A stretch of DNA of 64,000 nt from Stenotrophomonas maltophilia (lineage in GTDB: Bacteria > Pseudomonadota > Gammaproteobacteria > Xanthomonadales > Xanthomonadaceae), in contig NZ_CP037858.1 of assembly GCF_006974125.1 (NCBI RefSeq), positions 3,100,001-3,164,000 of the forward strand, given 5' to 3'. Below the pieces are notes generated by a model. It had not been told where the DNA came from, did no database searches, and worked only from the letters and a program-made list of their open reading frames with translations. The translations under genes were made by a program, and so were the position numbers. This document shows positions 51,098-59,963 of the stretch, in pieces (positions within the stretch are counted from its first letter, which is position 1; every line of letters begins with the position of its first letter).

Positions 51098-51175
51098 AAA
51101 AAGGGGACGGAGGGGATTAAGTCGCAACTGACCTCGCTGTGCCTGAAACGACTTAATCCCCTCCGTCCCCTTTTT
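51098..51175. repeat. Long inverted repeat, 27-bp arms
   Basis: AAAAAGGGGACGGAGGGG... (51098-51124) pairs perfectly with 51149-51175, which ends CCCCTTTTT, around a 24-base loop. The T5 end would make it an efficient terminator for the EamA gene on the plus strand, and the A5 start also for the other strand. It is much longer than a usual terminator stem, and the shape recalls dispersed repeats of Xanthomonadaceae. Confidence 0.85.
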
Positions 51176-51252
51176 GACGATAGCGTGCGCGTATCGTGGT
51201 GTGCGGCCAATGGTATTGGCCCTGTCGGTGGCGCTTGGCTGAAGCTGTGCGC

Positions 51253-52134
51253 ATGAAGCCGATGTCGCGTATTTCCTTTGAGGGCCAGGTCGGCCTGGTG
51301 ACCGGTGCCGCGGGTGGGTTGGGCCTGGCCTACAGCCGCCTGCTGGCCGAGCGCGGTGCGCAGGTGGTGATGCATGACGTCGGTGCCGGTACCGATGGCC
51401 GCGGCGCCGATCCGCAGCGCATCCTGCGCAGCGTCGAAGCACTGCAGGCGCAGGGTCTGACGGTACAGGCCGCAAGCGGTCCCATCGACCATCGCGCCGG
51501 TTGCCATGCGCTGGTGCAGGAACTGCTGCAGGCGCACGGCCGCATCGACTTCCTGATCCACAACGCGGGCTGGGTCGAGTACCAGACGCTGGAAGCGATC
51601 GAGGACGAGGCGTTGGAGCAGATGCTGTGCCTGGCGGCGAAGACGCCGCTGTGGCTGGCACAGGCGGCGTGGCCTGCGATGCGCGCGGCGGGCGGTGGCC
51701 GCATCGTCATCACCACCTCCGATCGCGCGCTGTATCCCCAGTACGCACAGCGCGGACTGTCCGCCTATGCGATGGGCAAGCTGGCCGCGCTTGGCCTGGT
51801 CAATGTGTTGGCGCTGGAAGGTGCCGAGCATGGCATCGTGGTCAATGCGGTTTCGCCGGTGGCGAAGACGCGCATGTGGGGTATCGACGGCGAGCCCGAC
51901 GAACTGCATCCGTACGCAGTCGCGCAGGGCGTGGCCTATCTGGCATCCACGCGTTGCCGCGACGGCGGATGGGTGCTGCGCGCCAGCAACGGGCAGTTCC
52001 ATGCACTGCGACTGCAGGAGGCCGAACATGTGGCGTATCCGCGCGATCTGCGTGCGGTCAGTGCCGACAGCATCGAATCAGTCGCGCTGCAATGGCCAGC
52101 CATTGCCCGCGCCAGCGTGGACGCGCGCGGCTGA
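51253..52134 (+). CDS. Short-chain dehydrogenase (SDR)
   Basis: A 293-residue SDR: VGLVTGAAGGLGLAYSRLL (cofactor motif TGxxxGxG), NAGWVEY and the catalytic Ser in ITTSDRA plus Tyr-x-x-x-Lys in SAYAMGKLA. It resembles the N-terminal dehydrogenase part of multifunctional beta-oxidation enzymes, but alone. The substrate is unknown. ATG 51253 is chosen; ATG 51262 is possible. A LysR gene follows 38 bases later. Confidence 0.82.
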   Translation: MKPMSRISFEGQVGLVTGAAGGLGLAYSRLLAERGAQVVMHDVGAGTDGRGADPQRILRSVEALQAQGLTVQAASGPIDHRAGCHALVQELLQAHGRIDFLIHNAGWVEYQTLEAIEDEALEQMLCLAAKTPLWLAQAAWPAMRAAGGGRIVITTSDRALYPQYAQRGLSAYAMGKLAALGLVNVLALEGAEHGIVVNAVSPVAKTRMWGIDGEPDELHPYAVAQGVAYLASTRCRDGGWVLRASNGQFHALRLQEAEHVAYPRDLRAVSADSIESVALQWPAIARASVDARG

Positions 52135-52172
52135 GGGCGTACCCTAGGCGGGTTCCCACTGCCTGCATCGAG

Positions 52173-53147
52173 ATGATCGACCTGCGCCTGCTTCGCCAGT
52201 TCGTGGCCGTGGCCGAAGAGCTGCATTTCCACCGTGCCGCAGCCCGCCTGCACATGTCGCAGCCGCCGTTGACGGCGGCAATACGACGGCTGGAAGACGA
52301 ACTCGGAAGTGAACTCATCGTGCGCGGCAACCGTACCCTGGGCCTGACCGTGGCCGGGCAGACGCTGCTGGTGGAGGCGCGGGCAACGCTGCAGCAGGCC
52401 GAGCAGGCGTTGCAGCGCACGCGCGAAGCCGCCGCCGGGCAGTCCGGCAGCCTGCGCGTGGGCTATGTGGGCAGTGCGCTGTATGGTCGCCTGCCGGGCT
52501 TGATCCGCCGCTTCCGCCAGATCTACCCGCACGTTCAGCTGCACCTGCAGGAAGCCACGTCGCGCCAGCAGCAGCTGTGGCTGCGTGAGCAGCGCATCGA
52601 CGTCGGCGTGCTGATTCCGCCGATTCCCGCCGCCGAGCTGGTGCTGCACGATTTCGACCATGACCGCCTGGCGATTGCGCTGCCGCGTGCACATGCGCTG
52701 ACCGACGCGCCGGACGTCAGTGTGGCGATGCTGGCCGACGAACCGTTCGTTTCATGGCCGGCGGGCGAGGGCATCGGCTTCCACGCACAGGTGCTGGGCC
52801 TGTGCACCGCGGCGGGCTTCACCCCGCGCGTGGTGCAGGAAGCGCAGGGCATGCACGCGGTGTTGTCGCTGGTGGCGGTGGACGCCGGCGTGGCGATCGT
52901 CCCGGCCAGCATGGCCAGCTTCCGCCCGCAGGAAATCGCCTATCGCGTGCTGGAGGGCGAAGCCGCCCGCTTCGCCCTGCAGTTCTGCGTGCGCCCGGAA
53001 CAGGCGTTGCCGGTGGTGCGTAATTTCCTGATGGCTGCAACCGATCCTGCGGATTGGCTATGCGTGGCCGTTGCGGAACAGATGCGCAACGGCATAGTCG
53101 ATGAACACCCGCAGGCGTGCACTGGGATGGCGCCCACCGGGCCATAG
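52173..53147 (+). CDS. LysR-family regulator
   Basis: A 324-residue LysR protein with wHTH (MIDLRLLRQFVAVAEELHFH, LHMSQPPLTAAIRRLEDELG) and an effector domain of the CbbR/BenM-like class (GSLRVGYVGSALYGRLPGLI, RFRQIYPHVQLHL). It follows the SDR gene in the same direction. Its last 90 bases overlap the end of the convergent LysR gene in another frame. Confidence 0.9.
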   Translation: MIDLRLLRQFVAVAEELHFHRAAARLHMSQPPLTAAIRRLEDELGSELIVRGNRTLGLTVAGQTLLVEARATLQQAEQALQRTREAAAGQSGSLRVGYVGSALYGRLPGLIRRFRQIYPHVQLHLQEATSRQQQLWLREQRIDVGVLIPPIPAAELVLHDFDHDRLAIALPRAHALTDAPDVSVAMLADEPFVSWPAGEGIGFHAQVLGLCTAAGFTPRVVQEAQGMHAVLSLVAVDAGVAIVPASMASFRPQEIAYRVLEGEAARFALQFCVRPEQALPVVRNFLMAATDPADWLCVAVAEQMRNGIVDEHPQACTGMAPTGP

Positions 53148-53957
53148 CAACGAGAACTGCCCCTGGTGCGTGGGCAGTGCTGGCAGTACCCGATGCAGGC
53201 GGCCGTCGGCCAGCGCGTCGGCTGCGAGGAAGTCAGGCATCCAAGCCAGGCCCATGCAACCGATCGCAGCGGCCAGCACGGCCTCCATGTTGTTGCAGGT
53301 CATCGCCGTGGGAAGGCGTGCCCCGGCGTCGCCTTCGATGCCCGGCAGCTGCCACGGATGCAGCTTTCCGGTGGTGGGGTAACGGAAACGCAGCGCGGTA
53401 TGCATGCGCAGCTCGCTCACATCACCGGGCGTGCCATGCGCCTGCAGATAGCCCGGCGCCGCACAGAGCATGAAACGAAAGCCACCCAGGCGCCGTGCGG
53501 TCAGGCTGGAATCGGCCAGTTCGCCGCTGCGTATCACTGCGTCCAGGCCTTCGCTGACCACATCAACGATGCGGTCGTTGAAGTCCAGTTCCAGCTGCAC
53601 CTGCGGATAGCGTTGCTGGAAGCCGGGCAGCACCGGCAGCAGGAAGCGGTAGCCGATGGTGGGCAGGCCGATGCGCAGCAGCCCGCTGGGGGCATGCTGT
53701 CGCTGCGCCAGATCAGCCTGTGCTTCGGAAAGCTCATCCAGTGCGCGGCGGCAGCGTTGCAGCAGCAGTTCACCTTCGTCGGTGAGGTGCACGCGGCGGG
53801 TAGTGCGATGGAACAGGCGGGTGCCGAGTTCCTGTTCAAGGCGGGCGATACGCTTGCCGACCGCCGAGGCGGACAGGCCGAGCACACGGGCGGCGCCGAC
53901 GATGCTGCCGGCCTCGGCGGTACGGACGAAGGCAAGCAGGGCGGAGATGGAGTCCAT
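53058..53957 (-). CDS. LysR-family regulator
   Basis: A 299-residue LysR protein: MDSISALLAFVRTAEAGSIV, LGLSASAVGKRIARLEQELG and TRLFHRTTRRVHLTDEGELL are the wHTH and hinge of the PA0477/DhcR-like group. I chose the ATG at 53957, which gives the usual start. It is divergent from the DHA2 pump gene and probably regulates it. It overlaps the preceding LysR by 90 bases tail to tail. Confidence 0.9.
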   Translation of the reverse strand: MDSISALLAFVRTAEAGSIVGAARVLGLSASAVGKRIARLEQELGTRLFHRTTRRVHLTDEGELLLQRCRRALDELSEAQADLAQRQHAPSGLLRIGLPTIGYRFLLPVLPGFQQRYPQVQLELDFNDRIVDVVSEGLDAVIRSGELADSSLTARRLGGFRFMLCAAPGYLQAHGTPGDVSELRMHTALRFRYPTTGKLHPWQLPGIEGDAGARLPTAMTCNNMEAVLAAAIGCMGLAWMPDFLAADALADGRLHRVLPALPTHQGQFSLLWPGGRHPSARLRVFIDYAVAHLFRNGHA

Positions 53958-54066
53958 GCAGTCATGATTGCGGAACAATGCGCCGCAATCAACGTCCATC
54001 ATAGAGCCTGTTTTTCGGGAATAGCGGCCTGTCCATCATCAATGCTCCTGATGGATGGAGGCCCGC

Positions 54067-55584
54067 ATGGCCCCGGTTTCGATACTCCCTGTACCTGTCC
54101 GCACGCAGCAGCACTGGACGCTGCTTGCGGTCTGCCTGGCCGCGCTGGCGCTGCCGTTGTCCTTTTCGGCCGGCGCCGTCGCGGTGCCGGTGCTGGCTCG
54201 TTCTGCGGGGGCCTCGCCCACCGCGCTGGCCTGGGTGACCAATGCCTTCATGCTGACCTTCGGCAGCCTGCTGCTTGCTGCCGGTGGCCTGGCCGATCGT
54301 TATGGTCGGCGGCGGTTGTTCCTGCTGGGCACGGTGGGTTTCACCGCCGCTACGACCGCTGTATGCATGGCCCCGACGCTGCTGTGGCTGGATCTGGCGC
54401 GCGGCCTGCAGGGCGTTGCGGCCGCCGCAGCGCTGGCCTCGGGCACGGCGGCGCTGGCGCAGGGCTGGCAGGGGCCGGCGCGTGGCCGCGTCTTCGCCCT
54501 GCTGGGCACGACGTTCGGTGCGGGGCTGGCGCTTGGACCGTTGCTGGCGGGCCTGCTGCTGCAGGCACTGGGATGGCGCAGTGTGTTCGCAGCTGGTGGT
54601 GTACTGACGTTGGCGGCCTTTGCACTGGGCGCGCGCGTGTTGACTGAGAGCCATGGAGAGCGCGGCCGGCTGGATATCGGCGGCATGCTGGGCTTCAGCC
54701 TGATGCTGGCGGCGTTGACGCTGGCCCTGCTGTGGCTGGGTGAATTCGGCCCGCATGCCGTGCGCGTGCAGTGGGCGCTGTTGGCGACGCTGCTGCTGGG
54801 CCTGGTGTTCGTCTGCATCGAACGACTGCACCGCTCACCCTTGCTGGACCTCTCGTTGTTCTCGCAACCGGCGTTCCTCGGTGTCCAGCTGCTGCCGGTG
54901 GCGACCTGCTTCGGCTACGTGGTGTTGCTGGTCGTACTACCTCTGCAACTGCTGGGCGTGCATGGCCAGAGCGCGACGCTGGTGGGGCTGCAGATGCTGG
55001 CGCTGTCCGCGCCGATGCTGGTGCTGCCGATGCTGGCCGCGCGCTGGGTCGAGCGCGTGGGAACTGCGCGGCTGTGCACGCTGGGACTGCTGGTCTGTGC
55101 CTCTGGCCTGTACCTGTTGTCGCGCCACGCGTCGCAGCCGTCGCCGTCGCAGTGGGTGCCGTTGCTGATGCTGGTCGGTGCAGGGACGGCCTTGCCATGG
55201 GGGCTGATGGATGGGCTGTCGGTGAGCGTGGTACCGGTGCAACGTGCGGGCATGGCTGCGGGCATCTTCGGAGCCGTGCGGGTGGCCGGTGAAGGCATCG
55301 CATTGGCCGCAGTCACTGCCCTGCTTGCGCTGCTGATCGGCCACCAGCTGCAGGGAGCGTCGCCCGCGTCGCTGGCGCGTGCCGGTGCCTATCTGGCCAC
55401 GGGGGCGCAGGCACAGGCGCAGGCACTGCTTCCGGCGATGAGCGGCGCACAGCTGCAGCACGCCAGTGCCGAGGCGCTGGCGGTGCTGCTGCGTCTGTTG
55501 GCACTGCTGACCGCCGCATGCGCGGTGCTGTTGCACCTGCTGCTGCGGCGGCCGGCAATGGCAATGCTCAGAACCGATAGCTGA
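54067..55584 (+). CDS. DHA2-family MFS transporter
   Basis: A 505-residue MFS protein with about 14 TM helices: GGLADRYGRRRLFLLGT is the loop after helix 2, and RGLQGVAAAAALASGTAALA matches motif C-like region of helix 5. The 14-helix DHA2 class exports drugs or organic compounds. The ATG at 54067 has GGAGG 5 bases upstream; ATG 54055 would add four residues. Its end overlaps the convergent TonB receptor gene by 17 bases. A LysR gene is divergent. Confidence 0.87.
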   Translation: MAPVSILPVPVRTQQHWTLLAVCLAALALPLSFSAGAVAVPVLARSAGASPTALAWVTNAFMLTFGSLLLAAGGLADRYGRRRLFLLGTVGFTAATTAVCMAPTLLWLDLARGLQGVAAAAALASGTAALAQGWQGPARGRVFALLGTTFGAGLALGPLLAGLLLQALGWRSVFAAGGVLTLAAFALGARVLTESHGERGRLDIGGMLGFSLMLAALTLALLWLGEFGPHAVRVQWALLATLLLGLVFVCIERLHRSPLLDLSLFSQPAFLGVQLLPVATCFGYVVLLVVLPLQLLGVHGQSATLVGLQMLALSAPMLVLPMLAARWVERVGTARLCTLGLLVCASGLYLLSRHASQPSPSQWVPLLMLVGAGTALPWGLMDGLSVSVVPVQRAGMAAGIFGAVRVAGEGIALAAVTALLALLIGHQLQGASPASLARAGAYLATGAQAQAQALLPAMSGAQLQHASAEALAVLLRLLALLTAACAVLLHLLLRRPAMAMLRTDS

Positions 55585-57661
55585 TGGTGCCGGTGATCAC
55601 GCGCGGGTAGCCGGCGAAGCAGTCGCCAAACGTACGGCACGGGGCGTAGTAGCGCTTGTCGGTGAGGTTGGTGATGTTCAATGCCATCGTCCAGTCGGTC
55701 ACCTGCACTTCCACCAAGGCATCGGCCAACGTGTAGCTAGGGGTGATGATGCGCCCGCCATTGCCAAGCGACACAGTGTTGCCGACATGGCGCACGCCCA
55801 GCCCCAGGCGCAGGCGTGCGGCATCGTCCAGCTGGAAGCCCTTGGACACCCAGGCCGAGGCCAGGTCCTGTGGGGTATCGTTGAGGCGCTGGCCCACTTC
55901 CAGCGCGAAGTTGCTGCGGCTGACCTCGGCCTCGTTGCGCGCAACGGCGGCGGTGATCGTCAGGTCGTTGGCGAACTGGAACTGCCCTTCCAGTTCCACG
56001 CCCTTGGAGCGGATCTGCCCGGTCTGCACCACGTTCAATACGTTGTCCGGATCGTTGGTCTGGCGGTTGGTTTCGGTGATGCGGTACGCCGCCATCGTCA
56101 GCAGCAGGTTGCGCGCCGGTTGCCACTTGATGCCGGCCTCGGCCTGACGGCCGCGCATCGGCTTGAAGGCCTGGCCGAACAGGTCCTGGCCGGCCACCGG
56201 CAGGAACGATTCGCTGTAGCTCAGGTAGGGCGACACGCCCGCGCCGAGGTCGCCGATCAGGCCGGCGCGGTAGGTGGTGGCGTTGTCGGTCTGGCTGGGT
56301 TGGCCTTCGGTTTTGGAGCGTGCATGGTCGCGGCGCGCGCCCAGCACCAGCGAGACGCGGTCGGCCCAGCGGATCTGGTCCTGCACATAGACACCCAGCT
56401 GGGTGGAGGTCTGGTCCGGCTGACGATCCCAGCCACGCACGATCGGCGCGACCGACACCGGGGCGTAGATATCGATGGGCGTGCCGGTGGCATCCAGCCG
56501 CTGCAGCTGTTCCTTGTACTGGCTGTAGTCCACGCCGGCCAGCAGCAGGTGCTGGAAGGCACCGGTGGCGAAGTCGAACTGCAGCGCATTGTCGGCGCTG
56601 AGGATCTGCACGTCCGGGCGGGTGCCGTAGGCGGTGCGGTTGACCACGCGGCGCGCAGCGTCGATGAACGGATCGGCCGGATTGCTGTAGCTGTCCACGT
56701 ACATCTGCTGCAGCGTCGTCCTGCCGTCGATGTAGCGTACGGCCGAGCGCAGGCTGAGCACATCGTTGAAGCGGTGGTCGAACAGCGCGGTCAGGCTGTA
56801 GACGCGCGAGTCGATGCGGTCGAAGTCGGGGTCACCGATGAAGGTGGAAGGATCCAGGCGGCGCCCGGGGGGTGCCAGCAGGGTCGCGGCCAGCGGCAGG
56901 AACTGCTGGCTGGAGCCGGTCCTGTCATGCTGGTAACTGGCCAGCAGGGTGAGCGTGCTGCGTTCGCCGCGCCAGCTGACCGAGGGCGCCAGATAGACGC
57001 GGTCGTCCTTCAGTACATCGGTCTGCATGTTCGATTCACGCAGCAGCCCGACGAAGCGTCCGGCAACCGTGCCGGCATCGTTCAAGGCGCCGCTGAAGTC
57101 CCCCTGCAGGTGCCTGCGGTCGAAACTGCCGAGCTGCACGCCTACCTCGCCACCGAGGGCGCCGAAGGTCGGGCGCTTGCTCATTGCATTGATGATGCCG
57201 CCGGTGGCGCCGGCACCGTACAGCACCGAAGAAGGGCCGCGCAGCACTTCCACCCGCTCCAGGCCATAGATTTCCGGGCGGGCGAGGGGGCTGAACCCAT
57301 AGCTGCGGCGCAGGCCATCCTGGTACTGCACCGGGTCCAGCCCGCGCACCGAGGTCGCGTCGTTGCGGGTATCCAGGCCCCAGGCATCGGCAGTGACGCC
57401 GGCGCTGTAGCGCAGCACTTCCTGCAGGTTGTGCGCGCCGCGATCGGTGAACAGCTGCTGGGTGACCACGCTGATCGCCTGCGGCGTTTCGGTCAGGGCG
57501 GTGTCGGTCTTGGTCGCGGTGCTGGCCCGCTCGGCCACCACGGTCACTTTGTCCAATGTGCGTGCCGCCGGGCCGTCCTGGGCCTGGGCGATGGCCGAGG
57601 CCAGCAGGGTGGGCAGGGCGAGCGCGTACAGCATCGGGCGGTGCGGCGACAGGGCGGGCAT
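55568..57661 (-). CDS. TonB-dependent siderophore receptor (FhuA-like)
   Basis: A 697-residue receptor with signal peptide ending near AQAQDG, TonB box-like LDKVTVVAE, plug motifs (TPQAISVVTQQLFTDRGAHN, LERVEVLRGPSSVLYGAGAT) and barrel strands ending in GTISYRF with a final Phe. NLTDKRYYAPCRTFGDCFAG is the typical end of ferrichrome/siderophore-type receptors. A Fur-like AT-rich site precedes the gene. The Cys pair near the C-terminus (CRTFGDC) is common in this family. Confidence 0.9.
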   Translation of the reverse strand: MPALSPHRPMLYALALPTLLASAIAQAQDGPAARTLDKVTVVAERASTATKTDTALTETPQAISVVTQQLFTDRGAHNLQEVLRYSAGVTADAWGLDTRNDATSVRGLDPVQYQDGLRRSYGFSPLARPEIYGLERVEVLRGPSSVLYGAGATGGIINAMSKRPTFGALGGEVGVQLGSFDRRHLQGDFSGALNDAGTVAGRFVGLLRESNMQTDVLKDDRVYLAPSVSWRGERSTLTLLASYQHDRTGSSQQFLPLAATLLAPPGRRLDPSTFIGDPDFDRIDSRVYSLTALFDHRFNDVLSLRSAVRYIDGRTTLQQMYVDSYSNPADPFIDAARRVVNRTAYGTRPDVQILSADNALQFDFATGAFQHLLLAGVDYSQYKEQLQRLDATGTPIDIYAPVSVAPIVRGWDRQPDQTSTQLGVYVQDQIRWADRVSLVLGARRDHARSKTEGQPSQTDNATTYRAGLIGDLGAGVSPYLSYSESFLPVAGQDLFGQAFKPMRGRQAEAGIKWQPARNLLLTMAAYRITETNRQTNDPDNVLNVVQTGQIRSKGVELEGQFQFANDLTITAAVARNEAEVSRSNFALEVGQRLNDTPQDLASAWVSKGFQLDDAARLRLGLGVRHVGNTVSLGNGGRIITPSYTLADALVEVQVTDWTMALNITNLTDKRYYAPCRTFGDCFAGYPRVITGTISYRF

Positions 57662-57712
57662 CGTCAGGAATCCGGGAAGGGCGGTGACGGCGGATTATCC
57701 GGATGCCTGCCT

Positions 57713-57738
57713 GCAAATACAAATGATTCCCAAATGCG
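57713..57738 (-). promoter_or_regulatory. Possible Fur box
   Basis: An unusually AT-rich stretch (AAATACAAATGATTCCCAAA on the plus strand) 52 bases ahead of the siderophore receptor, with the AATCATTTGTATT-like core on the gene's strand. The match to the GATAATGATAATCATTATC consensus is only partial, about half of the positions. Confidence 0.4.
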
Positions 57739-57760
57739 ATTGAGTTGCCCGGGGTGGATG

Positions 57761-59146
57761 TCAGGGCAGGCCGTCCGAGGCGCCGCGGATGCTCAGCCAG
57801 GCGCCACCGCCCGGGGCGCTGCCTGCGCGCAGCCGGAAGCCGTGCAGGCCGGCGATGGCGGCCACGATCGACAGGCCCAGGCCGAATCCCGGCCCCTGGC
57901 CGGCGCCGCTGCTGCCTCGGAAGAAGCGCTGGTAGATCAGCGTGCGGTCCTGCGGCGGGATGCCGGGCCCGTTGTCGATCACATCGATCCTCGGCGCGCC
58001 GTGATCGTCGACCGCACGCAGCAGGATGCGGCCGTGCGCAGGGGTGAACTGCAGGGCGTTGGACAGCAGGTTCGCCACCGCTTCGAACAACAGTTCACGG
58101 TCGCCACGCAGCAGGCCAACCTGTGGGTCCACCTGCAGCTCCAGCAACTGCTGCTTCTCTTCGGCCAGAGGCAGGTAGAACTGGTGCAGTTCCTGTAGCA
58201 GCTCGGCAACGTCGACCTCGTCGAAGGCCGAACGTCGCTGGTGGCTCTCCAGTTCGGACACCCGCAGCAGCGCGGTGAAGCGCGCCATCAGCATGTCCGT
58301 TTCCGCCAATGCCTTGTCCAGCGGGTCGGCATGCGGATCCTGCTCGTCCAGGCCGACGCGCATGCGGTACAGGTGCGCCCGCAGTCGGGTGAGCGGGGTG
58401 CGCAGATCGTGGGCGATGCTGTCGCACACGCCTTTGACCTCGGTCATCAGCTGTTCGATGCGTTCCAGCATGGCATTGACGATGCTCGACAGCCGATCGA
58501 TCTCGTCGCGACGGTTGGATACCGGCAGGCGTTGACCGAGGTCACCGGCCACGATGCGGTTGGTGGCGGCTTCGATCTGCTGGATCCGCTTCAGCGGGCG
58601 CCGGCGCAGCAGATGCCAGCCCACCAGGCCAGGAATGACGGTCAGAGATACCCCCCACAACAGCGCATCGAGGATGATGCTGTTGACCGCAGTGAGCTTG
58701 CCGTTCTGGCGGACGAACACCAGCGTCCGCCCATCCCGGGTCGCAATGCCCAGCGCGTTGCCACCGCTGTCGTGCCGGCCGCCGGCCAGCGTCCATCCCT
58801 GCACCGGATGCGAGCGGCCATCCAGTGGCAGCCCCTCGGGAATGGCGATCAGCGTGCCGCCCATGGGTGAACCGCGGCGGTCGAACAACCCGTAGGTGTA
58901 CACCTGGTGCAGGTCGAAGCGCTGGCTGTCGCGCAATGCATCGTCCAGTGCCTGGCCGTCGAATGCCATGAACAGATGGGCACGCTGCTGCAGCCCGGAT
59001 TCGGTCAGGTCATTGAGATAGTCCGAGATGCGCCAGTACATCACCCCCAGCAGCAGGCTCGACCAGGCGACGAACAGGATGCAGTACAACCCGAGCAGGC
59101 GGCTGCTGGACGAGCGCCATTGGTCAGGGTTGCGCATCGAAGACAT
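57761..59146 (-). CDS. Two-component sensor histidine kinase
   Basis: A 461-residue kinase: TM1 at ~17-37, periplasmic sensor, TM2 at ~158-180, HAMP, then the H-box SIAHDLRTPLTRL with His246, N-box NLLSNALQF, and G boxes DNGPGIPPQD and GFGLGLSIVAAIAG. It is encoded just after an OmpR-type regulator with overlapping start (ATG 59146; ATG 59137 is possible), divergent from RND pump genes. In S. maltophilia, SmeRS and SmeRySy have this arrangement beside smeABC and smeYZ; I cannot decide between them. Confidence 0.9.
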   Translation of the reverse strand: MSSMRNPDQWRSSSSRLLGLYCILFVAWSSLLLGVMYWRISDYLNDLTESGLQQRAHLFMAFDGQALDDALRDSQRFDLHQVYTYGLFDRRGSPMGGTLIAIPEGLPLDGRSHPVQGWTLAGGRHDSGGNALGIATRDGRTLVFVRQNGKLTAVNSIILDALLWGVSLTVIPGLVGWHLLRRRPLKRIQQIEAATNRIVAGDLGQRLPVSNRRDEIDRLSSIVNAMLERIEQLMTEVKGVCDSIAHDLRTPLTRLRAHLYRMRVGLDEQDPHADPLDKALAETDMLMARFTALLRVSELESHQRRSAFDEVDVAELLQELHQFYLPLAEEKQQLLELQVDPQVGLLRGDRELLFEAVANLLSNALQFTPAHGRILLRAVDDHGAPRIDVIDNGPGIPPQDRTLIYQRFFRGSSGAGQGPGFGLGLSIVAAIAGLHGFRLRAGSAPGGGAWLSIRGASDGLP

Positions 59147-59807
59147 AACCGGTTCCACGTACGGTGGTGATGGGTTGCGGGCGGCCCGGCTGCTCGATGC
59201 GTTTGCGAACACGGCCGATGTGGACGTCGATGAGGTTGGTGCCGGGGTCGAAGTGATAGCCCCAGACTTCCTGGAACAACATGCTGCGGGTGACCACCTG
59301 GCCGGCATTGCGGACCAGGAATTCGAGCAGCTTGAACTCCGTCGGCAGCAGGCTGATCTCCTGCCCGCCACGCCGGGCCGAACGGGTCATCAGATCCAGT
59401 TCGAGGTCGCCGGCGCGCAGGACATTGTCTGCAGGGCCGGCCTGGCTCTGGCGACGGATCAATACCTCCACGCGGGCCGCCATCTCATCCGAGGCGAACG
59501 GCTTGGTCAGGTAATCGTCACCGCCTGCACGCAGGCCACGCACGCGCTCGTCCACGTCCGACAGCGCGCTGATCATCAGTACGGGCGTGACGATACCTTC
59601 GCGCCGCAGGGCAGTGACCAGCGCCAGGCCATCGATACCGGGCAGCATGCGGTCCAGGGTGATCACCGCGTAGTCGCCCGCACGCGCCAATGCGAGGCCG
59701 GCAGTGCCATCAACGGCAACGTCGACCTCGAAGCCATGGCTGCGCAGCTCGGTTGCGATTTCCTCCGCGGTGACAAGGTCGTCCTCGATGGTGAGTACGC
59801 GCGGCAT
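59124..59807 (-). CDS. OmpR-family response regulator
   Basis: A 227-residue regulator: receiver domain with acidic pair in TIEDD, phospho-acceptor Asp52 in ITLDRMLPG, Lys102 in YLTKPF, and a C-terminal winged helix (PTEFKLLEFLVRNAGQVVTR, VDVHIGRVRKRI-type). The ATG at 59807 gives the normal start MPRVLTIEDD; upstream in-frame ATGs give an odd N-terminus. It is 156 bases from the divergent adaptor gene and shares a promoter region with it. Confidence 0.93.
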   Translation of the reverse strand: MPRVLTIEDDLVTAEEIATELRSHGFEVDVAVDGTAGLALARAGDYAVITLDRMLPGIDGLALVTALRREGIVTPVLMISALSDVDERVRGLRAGGDDYLTKPFASDEMAARVEVLIRRQSQAGPADNVLRAGDLELDLMTRSARRGGQEISLLPTEFKLLEFLVRNAGQVVTRSMLFQEVWGYHFDPGTNLIDVHIGRVRKRIEQPGRPQPITTVRGTGYVFDAQP

Positions 59808-59864
59808 GGGCCAGTGTGCAGGTTGGATGGCTGCCATCCTCGCAACCGCGCGCGGTGACTGCAA

Positions 59865-59880
59865 ATGAAAAATGTTTCAT
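59865..59880. promoter_or_regulatory. Inverted repeat in the regulator-pump promoter region
   Basis: ATGAAA-AATG-TTTCAT, a perfect 6-bp inverted repeat and the most AT-rich spot in the gap between the response regulator and the adaptor gene. It is a candidate binding site for the response regulator, or part of a promoter. Confidence 0.5.
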
Positions 59881-59963
59881 GCGCGATTCGCCGGAATCCA
59901 CGCACGGGTCTTCTATATTCGGCGCCGAGCGTCTCCCCCCGGCGCGCGGAATCCCGGCCACCG

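Noticed and set aside
55787..58198. 803-codon open frame across the siderophore receptor and sensor kinase on the opposite strand
   Set aside because: Spans two well-supported genes and their promoter gap; composition is typical of an antisense shadow.
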